DNA of 64,000 bases from Variovorax sp. IB41 (GCF_016405905.1 NZ_JAEFCB010000029.1:1-64000), one strand, 5' to 3'. Numbered from the stretch's first letter, positions 54,112 through 63,577 are shown. Numbers and translations: made by a program. The notes: a model not told the origin generated them from the sequence alone.

Positions 54112-55065
54112 ATGCCAGAACCCACCGCTTTCGATGTCGCCCTGTTCGGCGAGGCCATGCTGCTGCTCGTGGCGGACCGCCCCGGGCCGCTGGAGGACGC
54201 ACAGGCGTTCCACAAGCGCACCGCGGGCGCCGAGACCAACGTGGCCATCGGCCTTTCGCGGCTTGGCCTGAAGGTGGGCTGGGCCAGCCGCCTGGGCACC
54301 GACTCGATGGGGCGCGCGCTGCTCGCGACGATGAAGGGCGAGGGCATCGACTGCTCGCACGTCATCTGCGACGCGGCGCAGCGCACCGGCTTCCAGTTCA
54401 AGGGCCGCGTCACCGACGGCAGCGATCCGCCGGTCGAATACCACCGCAAGGGCTCGGCCGCGAGCCAGATGGGCCCGGCCGATGTTGACGAGGCCTGGCT
54501 GCGCTCGGCGCGCCACCTGCACGCCACCGGCGTGTTCGCCGCGATCTCCGAGACCAGCCTGCAGGCCGCGCTCAAGACCATGGACGTGATGCGCGCCGCG
54601 GGCCGCACGATCTCATTCGACACCAACCTGCGCCCGACGCTGTGGTCTTCAACCGAGACGATGCGCCACTGGATCAACGAGCTCGCCTCGCGCGCCGACT
54701 GGGTGCTGCCCGGCATCGAAGAGGGGCTGCTGCTCACCGGCCACAGCGAGCCCGAGGCCGTCGCGCGCTTCTACCGCGAACGCGGCGCGAAGCTCGTGGT
54801 GGTGAAGCTCGGCGCCGAGGGCGCCTACTACGACAGCGACGTGGCGGGCACCGGCCGTGTCGATGGTTTTCCGGTGAAGGAAGTGATCGACACCGTGGGT
54901 GCGGGCGACGGCTTCGCGGCCGGCGTGGTGAGCGCGCTGCTCGAAGGCCGGAGCGTGCCCGAGGCGGTGCGCCGCGGCGCCTGGATCGGCGCTCGCGCCG
55001 TGCAGGTGCTGGGCGATACCGAAGGCCTGCCGACGCGCGCCGAACTCGAAGCAGCGGGGCTCTGA
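54112..55065 (+). CDS. kguK: 2-ketogluconokinase (PfkB family)
   Basis: This PfkB/ribokinase-fold kinase has 317 residues. It probably phosphorylates 2-keto-D-gluconate to 2-keto-6-phosphogluconate. Signatures are the N-terminal FGEAMLLLV, KRTAGAETNVAIGLSRLG and the C-terminal catalytic motif DTVGAGDGFAAGVVSALLEG, where the Asp is the base. Similar enzymes include 2-keto-3-deoxygluconate kinase; I prefer the 2-ketogluconate role because of the KguE-KguK-KguD-PtxS order. Confidence 0.82.
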   Translation: MPEPTAFDVALFGEAMLLLVADRPGPLEDAQAFHKRTAGAETNVAIGLSRLGLKVGWASRLGTDSMGRALLATMKGEGIDCSHVICDAAQRTGFQFKGRVTDGSDPPVEYHRKGSAASQMGPADVDEAWLRSARHLHATGVFAAISETSLQAALKTMDVMRAAGRTISFDTNLRPTLWSSTETMRHWINELASRADWVLPGIEEGLLLTGHSEPEAVARFYRERGAKLVVVKLGAEGAYYDSDVAGTGRVDGFPVKEVIDTVGAGDGFAAGVVSALLEGRSVPEAVRRGAWIGARAVQVLGDTEGLPTRAELEAAGL

Positions 55066-55070
55066 ACACC

Positions 55071-56051
55071 ATGGCGAAAAAGAACGTGCTCGTTTTCCGG
55101 CCCCTGCCCGAAGACCAGTTGGCGCGCCTGCAGTCCGCGCACCACGTCACCCTGGCCGATCCGCGCAAGGAGCCAGAGGCCTTCGCCGCCGCGCTCGCGA
55201 CCGCGAACGGCCTGATCGGATCGAGCCACACGGTCGATGCCGCGCTGCTGGATGCGGCGCCGCAACTCGAGGTGATTTCGAGTGTCTCGGTCGGCGTGGA
55301 CAACTACCCGCTGGCCGAGCTGCACCGGCGCGGCATCGTGCTGTGCCACACGCCCGACGTGCTCACCGAGACGGTGGCCGACACGGTGTTCGCGATCCTC
55401 ATGGCCACGCAGCGCCGCGTCGTCGAACTCTCGAACCTCGTGCGCGAAGGCCGCTGGACGAAGAACATCGGCGAAGAACTCTTCGGCACCGACGTGCATG
55501 GCAAGACGCTGGGCATCCTCGGCTTCGGCCGCATCGGCCAGGCCGTGGCACGCCGCGCCGCGCTGGGCTTCGGCATGCCGGTGCTCTATCACGCGCGCCG
55601 CCCGGTCGACCTGGCCGTGCAGGCGCCCGAGCTGCAGGGCCGCGCCACGCACACGCCGCTGGACGACCTGCTCGCGCGCGCCGACATCGTGCTCGCGATG
55701 CTGCCGCTGACCGATGCCACGCGCGGCATGATCGACGCCGCCTTCTTCGCGCGCATGAAGCCGGGCGCATCGTTCATCAACGGCGGCCGCGGCGCCACCG
55801 TGAACGAAGCGGCGCTGCTGCACGCGCTGGACCACGGCACGCTGCGCGCTGCGGGCCTGGATGTGTTCGCGAAGGAACCGCTGCCCGCCGATTCGCCGCT
55901 GCGCACGCACCCGCGCGTGACGCCACTGCCGCACATCGGCTCGGCCACGCATGAGACGCGGCACGCGATGGCCGAGCTCGCGACGACCAATCTGCTGCAG
56001 GTGCTGGCCGGCGAGAAGCCGACGGCGCCGTACGACACCGCTGCCGCGTGA
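55071..56051 (+). CDS. kguD: 2-ketogluconate-6-phosphate reductase
   Basis: This is a D-isomer-specific 2-hydroxyacid dehydrogenase of 326 residues, expected to reduce 2-keto-6-phosphogluconate to 6-phosphogluconate. The Rossmann fingerprint GILGFGRIGQAVARRA is near 150-165. The catalytic Arg lies in SVGVDNYPLAEL-to-INGGRGATVNE, the Glu in FAKEPLPADSPL and the His in PHIGSATHETR. Similar to glyoxylate/hydroxypyruvate reductases, which have the same fold; the operon decides for KguD. It ends 1 base before the ptxS start. Confidence 0.82.
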   Translation: MAKKNVLVFRPLPEDQLARLQSAHHVTLADPRKEPEAFAAALATANGLIGSSHTVDAALLDAAPQLEVISSVSVGVDNYPLAELHRRGIVLCHTPDVLTETVADTVFAILMATQRRVVELSNLVREGRWTKNIGEELFGTDVHGKTLGILGFGRIGQAVARRAALGFGMPVLYHARRPVDLAVQAPELQGRATHTPLDDLLARADIVLAMLPLTDATRGMIDAAFFARMKPGASFINGGRGATVNEAALLHALDHGTLRAAGLDVFAKEPLPADSPLRTHPRVTPLPHIGSATHETRHAMAELATTNLLQVLAGEKPTAPYDTAAA

Positions 56052-56052
56052 C

Positions 56053-57078
56053 ATGAAGCCCACGGGCCGCGCCACCATCGCCGATGTCGCCGAAGCGGCG
56101 GGCGTTTCCAAAGCCACCGTCTCTCGCTTCCTCAACCACCGTGAGCGCTTGCTCAGCCCCGACATCGCCGCGCGCGTCGAGGTGGCCATCGCCAAGCTCG
56201 CGTATTCGCCGAGCCCGATGGCGCAGGCGCTGAGCCATGGACGCTCGCGGCTCATCGGCCTGATCGTGGCCGACATCACCAACCCGTATTCGGTGGCGGT
56301 GCTGCGCGGCGCCGAGAAGGCCTGCCAGGACGCCGGCTACCTCGTGATGCTGTTCAACCTCGGCAACGAGAGCGAACGCGAGCGCGAAGCGATCGATGCG
56401 CTCGCGGGCTACCAGGTCGACGGGTTCATCCTCAACACGCTGGGCCGCGGCAGCAACGTGGTCGATGCGGTCACGCTGCACGGCAAGCCCGCGGTGCTGG
56501 TCGACCGGCGCCACACCGGCATGCACACCGATTTCGTCTCGCTCGACAACCACGCAGCGATGCAGGCCACCTGCGGACATCTGCTCGAAGGCGGCTACCG
56601 CGAACTGCTCTACGTCACCGAGCCGCAGAAGGGCGTGAGCTCGCGGCGCGAGCGAACCGCGGCGTTCGGTGCCTGCGTGACGGCACACGAGCCGCGCGTG
56701 GCGGGCGAGGTGTTCGAATCGGTCGAGGGCGAAAACGATGCGCTGGACGCCGCACTGACCGCCTTGCGCAAGCGCGCCAGGCGCGGCCGTCGCGCCGCCG
56801 TGGTCGCGGGCAATGCCGTGGTCACGCTGCGCGTGGCGCAGGCCATGGCGCGCCTGGGCCTGCAGTTCGGCGACGACCTGGGCTTCGTCGGCTTCGACGA
56901 TCCCGAGTGGGCGTCGCTGATCGGGCCGGGCCTGAGCACCGTCGCTCAGCCCACCGATGCCATCGGCCGCACGGCTGCTACATGCCTGATCGAGCGGCTG
57001 CGGGGGCTGGATTCGGCGCCGCGCCAGCTGCTGCTTCCGGGAGAGCTGATGGTGCGGGGTTCGTCGCAGGCGCTCTAG
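56053..57078 (+). CDS. ptxS: LacI-family repressor PtxS
   Basis: This is a LacI-type regulator of 341 residues. The helix-turn-helix (TIADVAEAAGVSKATVSRFLN, 8-28) is followed by the hinge and a periplasmic-binding-protein-like effector domain (about 60-335). It closes the operon that begins with the TGAAACCGGTTTCA palindrome, the known PtxS recognition sequence. PtxS releases its operator when it binds 2-ketogluconate. The final 101 bases overlap the convergent GMC oxidoreductase gene. Confidence 0.85.
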   Translation: MKPTGRATIADVAEAAGVSKATVSRFLNHRERLLSPDIAARVEVAIAKLAYSPSPMAQALSHGRSRLIGLIVADITNPYSVAVLRGAEKACQDAGYLVMLFNLGNESEREREAIDALAGYQVDGFILNTLGRGSNVVDAVTLHGKPAVLVDRRHTGMHTDFVSLDNHAAMQATCGHLLEGGYRELLYVTEPQKGVSSRRERTAAFGACVTAHEPRVAGEVFESVEGENDALDAALTALRKRARRGRRAAVVAGNAVVTLRVAQAMARLGLQFGDDLGFVGFDDPEWASLIGPGLSTVAQPTDAIGRTAATCLIERLRGLDSAPRQLLLPGELMVRGSSQAL

Positions 57079-58708
57079 CATCCTGCACCGCGCGGTCGAA
57101 CGTGATCGGCCCGCGCATCCAGTCGGCCGCGCGCTCCGCAATCATGATCGTCGGCGCATTGGTGTTGCCGCCGACGAGCGTCGGCATCACCGAGGCATCG
57201 ACCACGCGCAGGTTTTCGATGCCGTGCACGCGCAGTTTCGGATCGACCACCGCCATCGCGTCCACGCCCATCTTGCAGGTGCCCACCGGATGGTAGATGG
57301 TGTCGGCGCGCGCGCGGATGTGCTGCGTGAGTTCTTCGTCGGTGTGCGCATCGGCCGTGTAGAGCTCGCTGTGCCGGTACTTCTGAAGCGCTGGTGCGCG
57401 CAGGATCTCGCGCATCTTCTTCACGCCCTGCAACAGCAGCGCCATGTCTTCGGGCTCGGAGAGAAACCGTGGGTCGATGCGCGGCGCGGACAGCGGGTTC
57501 GCGTCGTTCAGCCGCACGTCGCCGCGGCCCTTGGGCCGCAGCACGCACACATGGCATGAGAAGCCGAAGCCCATGTGCAGCTTGCGCGCATGGTCGTCGG
57601 TGATCGCGATCACGAAGTGCAATTGCAGGTCGGGCCGGCGCAGCTCGGGCGATGACTTGATGAAGGCGCCGCCTTCGGCAAAGGGCGTCGCGACCAGGCC
57701 CTTGCCACTCTTGCGCCATTCGAAGACCGCCTTCATCAGATTCAGCCCGGCCTTCACGCCGATGCCGAAGAGGTCGGTGTCCTTTGAGGTGTAGGCGAGG
57801 ATGAAGTCGGTGTGGTCCTGCAGGTTCTGGCCGACGCCCGGCAGCGCATGCCGCACCGCGATGCCGTGGCGGGCCAGCTCGGCGGGGTCGCCGATGCCCG
57901 AGAGCATCAACAGCTGCGGCGAGTTGAAGGCGCCGCCGCACAGCGCCACTTCGCGGTGCGCGCGGATGACTTCGGTGGTGCCGCCGCGCCGCACTTCCAC
58001 GCCGGTGGCGCGCTTGTCCTCGAGCACCACGCGCAGGGCCTGCGTGCCGGTCAGCACCTTGAGGTTGGGGCGGTTCATCGCCGGATGCAGGTACGCCGCG
58101 GCGGCCGAGCAGCGCTCGCCGTTCTTGGCGCCGCCGTGGAACTGCGTGACCTGGTAGAGGCCCGCGCCCTCCTGCTCGGGGCCGTTGAAATCGTCGTTGC
58201 GTGCAATGCCGCACTCCGCCGCCGCGCGCACGAAGTCTTCGGTGATCGGGCGCGGGCTCTGCTGCTCGGAGACCTGCAGCGGCCCGTCGGCGCCGTGCAG
58301 CGCGCTCTCGCCGCGCTCGTTGCCTTCGGCGCGCTTGAAGTACGGCAGCACCTCGTCGAACGACCAGCCCGCGCAGCCGGCGTTCGCCCAATCGTCGTAG
58401 TCGTCGCGGTGGCCGCGCACGTAGAGCATGGCGTTGATCGCGCTCGATCCGCCGAGGCCGCGCCCGCGCGGCTGGTAGCCGCGGCGCCCGTTCAGGCCGG
58501 GCTGCGGCACGGTCTGGTAGGCGTAGTTGTTGATGCGCGGGCGGCCCGGCAGCATCGCCACCGTGGCAGCCGGCGCCCGCACCAGGATGCCGCGGCCGTC
58601 GCCGCCGGCTTCGAGCAGGCAGACCGTGACGCCCGGGTCTTCGCTGAGGCGGGAGGCCAGCGTGGCGCCGCCCGAACCTCCGCCCACGATCACGTAGTCG
58701 AATTCCAT
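56978..58708 (-). CDS. GMC oxidoreductase (choline dehydrogenase-like)
   Basis: This FAD-dependent GMC-family enzyme oxidises alcohols or sugars. The 576-residue product starts at ATG 58708 with the dinucleotide fold MEFDYVIVGGGSGGATLASRLSE, followed by RGRGLGGSSAINAMLYVRG (GMC signature 1) and, near the end, YHPVGTCKMG...DASVMPTLVGGNTNAPTIMIAERAAD. It resembles BetA and alcohol dehydrogenases. The natural C-terminus of the family ends near AADWMRG; here about 38 more residues follow, Ala/Pro-rich, reading antisense to the end of ptxS. Confidence 0.87.
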   Translation of the reverse strand: MEFDYVIVGGGSGGATLASRLSEDPGVTVCLLEAGGDGRGILVRAPAATVAMLPGRPRINNYAYQTVPQPGLNGRRGYQPRGRGLGGSSAINAMLYVRGHRDDYDDWANAGCAGWSFDEVLPYFKRAEGNERGESALHGADGPLQVSEQQSPRPITEDFVRAAAECGIARNDDFNGPEQEGAGLYQVTQFHGGAKNGERCSAAAAYLHPAMNRPNLKVLTGTQALRVVLEDKRATGVEVRRGGTTEVIRAHREVALCGGAFNSPQLLMLSGIGDPAELARHGIAVRHALPGVGQNLQDHTDFILAYTSKDTDLFGIGVKAGLNLMKAVFEWRKSGKGLVATPFAEGGAFIKSSPELRRPDLQLHFVIAITDDHARKLHMGFGFSCHVCVLRPKGRGDVRLNDANPLSAPRIDPRFLSEPEDMALLLQGVKKMREILRAPALQKYRHSELYTADAHTDEELTQHIRARADTIYHPVGTCKMGVDAMAVVDPKLRVHGIENLRVVDASVMPTLVGGNTNAPTIMIAERAADWMRGPITFDRAVQDARAPATNPAPSALPEAAAGAAPNPAPAAARSGM

Positions 58709-58808
58709 GGCATGTCTCCGTCGTTGTTGTGTTCTGCCGCGGGAGCCCGAACTGTACGATGGCGCGCAAGGGCCGGCACCGATGCCGCCGCCTTCGAGAG
58801 GAGTCACG

Positions 58809-59156
58809 ATGCCAGAGCCCGATGTGCGTTCCCGCTACGAAGCCGCAGTGAATGCGCTCGCCCGGTCGGCATCGGCAATGCGCGCTGCGGGCACGGGCGA
58901 GGAGCAGGTCGCCCGCTGGGTCGTGGCCGAGCGCAATCGCCTCAAGGAGGCCTACCGCGACCTGACGCCGCCCGACCTGCTCGCGCGCATCGAGGCCCGG
59001 ACGATGCAGGCATACGGCAACGTCCTCGGGCCCTCGGTGGACCAGTTGCGGGCCGCGGGAAAGTCGTGGACCGAGATCATCGATTCCGCCGCCCGGGCCG
59101 GCGTGCATCCCTTCGGGCCGGCCGGGTTTCCCCTGCCGGAGCCGACAGGCGACTGA
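58809..59156 (+). CDS. small protein of unknown function
   Basis: I do not recognise this 115-residue protein. It is predicted to be mostly helical (YEAAVNALARSASAMRAAGTGEEQVARWVVAERNRLKEAYRDL), with a C-terminal Pro-rich segment. The ATG at 58809 is preceded by AGAGGAG (58796-58802), a good ribosome-binding site. No membrane or signal segments. It is divergent from the GMC gene, 100 bases between starts. Confidence 0.7.
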   Translation: MPEPDVRSRYEAAVNALARSASAMRAAGTGEEQVARWVVAERNRLKEAYRDLTPPDLLARIEARTMQAYGNVLGPSVDQLRAAGKSWTEIIDSAARAGVHPFGPAGFPLPEPTGD

Positions 59157-59224
59157 CAGCTGCCGGCGCCAAACTGGGGCGACCTGTCCACCAGCAAGAC
59201 AGGGAAGACCAGGAAGCCAACAAC

Positions 59225-60793
59225 ATGCAAGAGACAACGACGATCCCTTCCGCCATCTCGCGCCGCGGCCTGCTGCGGCTTTCCCTCGGTGGCACCGCCA
59301 TGGCGTGGCTCCCCGGCATCGGCTGGGCCGCCACCGGCACCACCGGCACCGCCACACCGGTGTTCGCCGACGGCCTGCCGCGCAGCCGGCCCGAGGCGCA
59401 GGGCATCTCGCCCGCGGCGATCCTCGCCTTCCTCGACGATGCCGAGCGCGGCGCGTTCGAGCTGCACAGCTTCATGCTCTGGCGCAACGGCCATGTGGTG
59501 GCCGAAGGCTGGTGGGACCCCTACAAGCCCGAGCGCCGGCACATGACGCACTCGCTCACCAAGAGCGTGACCGTGTGCGCCGTGGGCATGGCCATTGCCG
59601 ACGGCAAGTTCGGCCTCGACGACAAGGTCGTCTCCTTCTTCCCCGAGCACCTGCCGCCCACCGTCAGCGCCAACCTCGCGGCCATGACCGTGCGCGACCT
59701 CTTGACGATGCGCACCGGCCACGAGTCGATGGTGTCGGGCTCGGTGTGGCGGCCGATCCGCACGAGCTGGATCGCGGAGTTCTTCAAGATCCCGGTGGTC
59801 TACACGCCGGGCAGCAAGTTCGTCTACACGAGTGCGGCGACCTACATGCTGTCGGCCATCGTCACGAAGACCACGGGGCAGTCGACGGCCGATTACTTGA
59901 AGCCCCGCTTCTTCGATCCGCTGGGCATCACCGGCTACGAGTGGGACGTGGGGCCCGAGGGCATCTCGCCCGGCGCCAACGGCCTGAGCTGGAAGACGGT
60001 CGATTCGCTCAAGCTGGGCATCCTGCATGCGCAGAACGGCCAGTGGAACGGCAAGCAGATCCTCACGAAGGAATGGGTCGCCTCGGTGCACCAGCCACAC
60101 ACCAAGGACCGCTATGGCTACCAGTGGTGGCTGGGCCAGCACGGCGCCTACAACGCCGACGGATTGTTCGGGCAGTACTCGGTGGTGTTTCCCGAGCAGA
60201 ACGCGGTGCTCGCGCTCAACTCGGCGCTGCCGCCGAAGGCGGGCTTCAATGCGGGCATCCTCTACAAGCACTTTCCCGCAGCGTTCGCCAGCACGGCGAC
60301 GGCCAACGAAAAGGACTACGCCGCGCTGAAGAACCGCACGCGCACATTGCAACTGTTGCCACCAGTGAAGCCGACGAGTTCGCCCGTCGCGGCGAACGTC
60401 TCGGGCGTGCGCTTCGACTTTCCGGAAAATGCTGAGAAGGTCAAGTCGATGCGCCTGGATTTCACAGGCGACACCTGCACCTTCACGATGGAAGACGACC
60501 GCGGCACGCACAAGGTGCAGGCCGGTTTGAAGCAGCCCTTCGAGGGCGACACCACCATCACCGGCAACAAGCTGCACCACGAGTACCAGCCCGACGTGAT
60601 GCGCGTGGTGGCCAGCGGCGAGTGGCGCGATGCGCGCACCTTCGTCATGACCTGGACCTTCGTGGAGTCGGCGTTCCGCGACACGGTGGAGTGCCGCTTC
60701 TCGGGGCCTTACATGCGCTTTGACCGCAGCGTGAACGTCAACTCGAGCGCGACCGAATTGCCGACGCTCACAGGGACCCGCGCGAAGGCCTGA
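59225..60793 (+). CDS. secreted class C beta-lactamase-like serine hydrolase
   Basis: This is a 522-residue exported serine hydrolase. It begins with a Tat-type signal (ISRRGLLRLSLGGTAM...). The beta-lactamase/DD-peptidase nucleophile motif is S110-L-T-K113 and the second motif is Y201-T-S203, with a later HGA-like segment (GQHGAYN). A C-terminal extension (about 390-522) forms a separate beta-rich domain. Relatives include esterases and 6-aminohexanoate-dimer hydrolase (NylB) as well as penicillin-binding proteins, so beta-lactam hydrolysis is not implied. Confidence 0.83.
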   Translation: MQETTTIPSAISRRGLLRLSLGGTAMAWLPGIGWAATGTTGTATPVFADGLPRSRPEAQGISPAAILAFLDDAERGAFELHSFMLWRNGHVVAEGWWDPYKPERRHMTHSLTKSVTVCAVGMAIADGKFGLDDKVVSFFPEHLPPTVSANLAAMTVRDLLTMRTGHESMVSGSVWRPIRTSWIAEFFKIPVVYTPGSKFVYTSAATYMLSAIVTKTTGQSTADYLKPRFFDPLGITGYEWDVGPEGISPGANGLSWKTVDSLKLGILHAQNGQWNGKQILTKEWVASVHQPHTKDRYGYQWWLGQHGAYNADGLFGQYSVVFPEQNAVLALNSALPPKAGFNAGILYKHFPAAFASTATANEKDYAALKNRTRTLQLLPPVKPTSSPVAANVSGVRFDFPENAEKVKSMRLDFTGDTCTFTMEDDRGTHKVQAGLKQPFEGDTTITGNKLHHEYQPDVMRVVASGEWRDARTFVMTWTFVESAFRDTVECRFSGPYMRFDRSVNVNSSATELPTLTGTRAKA

Positions 60794-60900
60794 ACGCCCT
60801 CCGGGTCGGAGGTGTCCTGCATCGCAATCGGGCATCGGCATGCATGCCGCGGCCGGCGGCTGCCGCACAACAGGTCATTCCCCTGTTGAAAAGGACACCC

Positions 60901-61332
60901 ATGACAGACAGCAAGGACCTCGCTCACTTCGAGCGATTCATGAAGCAGCGCGAGCAGGCCGCGCAAGCCTATGTGTGCGGCGATGCGGAGCCCCTGGGCG
61001 CGCTGCTTGCGCGCACGTCCGACGCCACCTTCTTCGGGCCGGGCGGCGGGCATGTGCACGGCACCGAGGACGTCGCCACGCGCTACACGCTCGATGCCGC
61101 CTCTTTCGACAAGGGCAGCGAAAGCAGCTTCGAGATCTTCCAGATGGGCGCTGGCGACGGCGTGGCCTATTGGGTCGGCATCCAGCACGCCAGGGTGAAC
61201 ATGGAGGGCAAGCGCGAACCTGTGCCGATGGACCTGCGCATCACCGAGGTCTTCCGGCGCGAGGGCGATGACTGGAAGCTGGTGCACCGCCACGCCGACG
61301 GCATGGCGAAGGAAGCGCCGAAGAAGAAGTGA
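60901..61332 (+). CDS. SnoaL-like/DUF4440 small NTF2-fold protein
   Basis: This 143-residue protein of the NTF2-like fold resembles the SnoaL-like/DUF4440 group, which includes many ketosteroid-isomerase-like enzymes and unknowns. Typical features are the N-terminal helix, ATFFGPGGGHVHGTEDVATRY and the C-terminal strand pair VFRREGDDWKLVHRHADG. No active-site residue can be named. It follows the serine hydrolase by 107 bases and converges with the aldolase gene. Confidence 0.75.
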   Translation: MTDSKDLAHFERFMKQREQAAQAYVCGDAEPLGALLARTSDATFFGPGGGHVHGTEDVATRYTLDAASFDKGSESSFEIFQMGAGDGVAYWVGIQHARVNMEGKREPVPMDLRITEVFRREGDDWKLVHRHADGMAKEAPKKK

Positions 61333-61355
61333 AAAAAGAAGTGAAGAAGAGCTGA

Positions 61356-62495
61356 TCACCAGCCGTGGAAGCGCCCCCACGTCTGCAGCGCGCCGTCTTC
61401 GCCCAGCGCCTGGTACTCGGGATACTGCGCACCGGTGGCGCAGGCGTGATTGGGCAGGATGCGCAGGCGCGTGCCGATCGGAAAGCGTGTCGCGATGTCG
61501 GTGTCGGGCGTGCCTTCGCGCGAGAGGATGCCGTGCTCCTGGTTCGCGCCGCTGAGCACGTAGCCGTCGAGCACTGCGCCGTCGAGATCGCAGACCTGGC
61601 CGTAGCCGAAGTCGCGTTTCTGCTTCTGCGTGCCGCGGTCGCGGCTCATCGCCATCCAGCCCGCATCGACGATGGCCCAGCCTTTCTCGACCTGGTGGCC
61701 GATCACGGTGGTGAGCACGCTCAGCGCGACCTCGTCCGTGCTGCAGACGCCGACGTTGCGCATCACGAGGTCGAAGAACACGTAGACGCCCGCGCGCACT
61801 TCGGTCACACCATCGAGGCCCTCGGCCATCAACGCCGTCGGCGTGGAGCCCACGCTGACGATGGCGCAGGGCAGGCCCGCATCGCGCAGCCGCTGTGCGG
61901 CGCGCACGCAGCCGCTGCGCTCCTGCTCGGCCATGGCCTTGAGCGCTTCCGGCGTGTCGAGGTCGTAGCTGGAGCCGGCGTGCGTCATCACGCCGGCCAG
62001 GCGCATGCCGCCGTCGTGCAGCACGTGGGCGACTTCGCGCAGCACGTCGTCGTCCGGCCGGATGCCGGAGCGGTGGCCGTCGGTGTCGACTTCGATCAGC
62101 ACCTCGAAGGCCTCGCCGTTCGCGCGGCCGAACTCGGCAATGGCGCGCGCCGAGGCCACGCCGTCCGTGATGATCGAAAGCGCGCAGCCGCGGCGGCGCA
62201 GTTCGAGCGCATGCGGCAGCCGGTGCGCCGCCATGCCCACGGCGTAGAGGATTTCGGTGAAGCCGGCGGCGAAGAACTGCTCGGCTTCCTTGAGCGTGGA
62301 GACGGTGATGCCCTGCGCACCCGCATCGCGCTGCGCACGCGCCACGTCGATGCACTTGCTGGTCTTCACGTGCGGGCGGAATCGCACGCCGAGCGCATTC
62401 ATGCGCGCCTGCATCCGTGCGATGTTGTGCTGCATGCGCGGGCGCTCGACGATGGCGGCGGGCGTGTCGATGGTGGCGAGGGTAGGGGCGTTCAT
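61356..62495 (-). CDS. D-threonine aldolase-like/DSD1 PLP-dependent enzyme
   Basis: This fold-type III PLP enzyme of 379 residues belongs to the D-threonine aldolase/D-serine dehydratase (DSD1) family. The PLP lysine is K44 in RPHVKTSK. The metal-binding pair is H350 and C352 in NHACATGAQ. Substrates are probably D-3-hydroxyamino acids such as D-threonine or D-threo-3-hydroxyaspartate. It is divergent from a LysR regulator, the likely controller, with 143 bases between starts. Confidence 0.85.
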   Translation of the reverse strand: MNAPTLATIDTPAAIVERPRMQHNIARMQARMNALGVRFRPHVKTSKCIDVARAQRDAGAQGITVSTLKEAEQFFAAGFTEILYAVGMAAHRLPHALELRRRGCALSIITDGVASARAIAEFGRANGEAFEVLIEVDTDGHRSGIRPDDDVLREVAHVLHDGGMRLAGVMTHAGSSYDLDTPEALKAMAEQERSGCVRAAQRLRDAGLPCAIVSVGSTPTALMAEGLDGVTEVRAGVYVFFDLVMRNVGVCSTDEVALSVLTTVIGHQVEKGWAIVDAGWMAMSRDRGTQKQKRDFGYGQVCDLDGAVLDGYVLSGANQEHGILSREGTPDTDIATRFPIGTRLRILPNHACATGAQYPEYQALGEDGALQTWGRFHGW

Positions 62496-62638
62496 GGCAG
62501 CGTTCCGTTCAGGTCGAGGAGCTTGGCGCGCGGGTGGGCGCTGGCTGGGGCAACAAGGGCTTGCATGGTCACGGACTGTACGTTCCCGAGCCGTCGTTGT
62601 GCTTCAATGCGGACTCATCAATCGTTAAGCACAGGTTA

Positions 62639-63574
62639 ATGATCCAGATCGAGGACATGCAACTGGCAGCGGCCCTGCTGCGCGAGCCTTCACTCAGCGC
62701 CGCGGCGCGTTCGCTCGACGTCACGCCGCCCGCGCTGTCGATGCGGCTGCGCAAGCTCGAGGCCGCGCTCGGCCTCTCGCTCGCCACCCGCACCGCGCGG
62801 CGCCTGAGCCTCACGGCCGAGGGCGAGCGCTTCGCGCGCGAGGCCGCGGCGCTGCTCGGGCAGATCGAGGGGCTGCGCGAATCGATGCAGCGCGACGACC
62901 GCCGGCTCACCGGCACGCTGCGCATCGCCGCGCCCTTCGGCTACGGCCGGCAGTACGTAGCGCCGATGCTCGCGCGCTTCGCGCGGCTGCACCCGGGCCT
63001 GCGCATCCAGTTCGACCTGCGCGAGACGCCGTGGCCCGACCGGCACGATGCCGACGCGATCATCCACATCGGCACGGTGCGCGATTCGTCGTGGGTCGCG
63101 CGCACGCTGAGCGCCAACGCGCGCTGGCTGTGCGCGAGCCCCGCGTACCTGCGCGCGCGCGGCACGCCCCGCGTTCCGCGCGACGTGATGGCGCACGACT
63201 GCATCGTCATCCGCGAGAACGACGAGGACGTCACGCTGTGGCATGTGCGCCGGGCCGCGAAGCCCAAGGCTAAGGCGAACGCGAAGACACCCGGGCGCGC
63301 GGGCGCGCGAGAGACGCTGCGCATCGCGCCGGCCTTCGTCACCAACGACGGCAGCGTGGCGCGGCACTGGGCCGAGCAGGGCATGGGGCTGGTGCTGCGC
63401 TCCGAATGGGACGCGGCCGACGCGATCGCGCGAGGCTCGCTGGTGCGGGTGCTGAAAGATTGGGAGTTCGACAGCGCACCGGTCGTGCTGCTGGTGCCGA
63501 CGCGCAAGGGGCGCACGGCGCGTGTGCAGGCGTTGATCGAATTCCTGGAGGAGAGCTTCGGCAGCTCGCCCTAG
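62639..63574 (+). CDS. LysR-type transcriptional regulator
   Basis: This LysR-family regulator has 311 residues, with the helix-turn-helix in residues 1-65 (PSLSAAARSLDVTPPALSMRLRKLEA) and a substrate domain after. The start is ATG at 62639; a longer in-frame extension upstream overlaps the promoter region and is rejected. An insertion of Lys/Ala/Gly-rich residues (AKPKAKANAKTPGRAG, about 205-220) interrupts the effector domain. It is divergent from the D-threonine aldolase gene and probably regulates it. Confidence 0.85.
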   Translation: MIQIEDMQLAAALLREPSLSAAARSLDVTPPALSMRLRKLEAALGLSLATRTARRLSLTAEGERFAREAAALLGQIEGLRESMQRDDRRLTGTLRIAAPFGYGRQYVAPMLARFARLHPGLRIQFDLRETPWPDRHDADAIIHIGTVRDSSWVARTLSANARWLCASPAYLRARGTPRVPRDVMAHDCIVIRENDEDVTLWHVRRAAKPKAKANAKTPGRAGARETLRIAPAFVTNDGSVARHWAEQGMGLVLRSEWDAADAIARGSLVRVLKDWEFDSAPVVLLVPTRKGRTARVQALIEFLEESFGSSP

Positions 63575-63577
63575 TTC

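Noticed and set aside
54112-55065. 2-keto-3-deoxygluconate kinase of an Entner-Doudoroff side route
   Set aside because: No KDG aldolase or dehydratase gene is near; the kgu order explains the kinase better. The alternative cannot be fully excluded from sequence.
55071-56051. glyoxylate/hydroxypyruvate reductase
   Set aside because: The fold fits both, but the kguE-kguK-ptxS neighbours and PtxS operator favour 2-ketogluconate-6-phosphate reductase.
57812-60793. single long open frame running through the GMC, small-protein and serine hydrolase region
   Set aside because: Only its last 522 residues are a real protein (from ATG 59225, with signal peptide and SxxK motif). The upstream part is an arginine/alanine-rich shadow of the GMC gene.
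59225-60793. antibiotic resistance beta-lactamase
   Set aside because: The SxxK/YxS pattern is shared with esterases and NylB-type amidases; an extra C-terminal domain and a lack of ampR-like neighbours do not support resistance.
62582-62641. LysR operator (TTAA-N7-TTAA) before the right-hand lysR gene
   Set aside because: The arms are self-complementary and match by chance easily; no perfect longer dyad is present.
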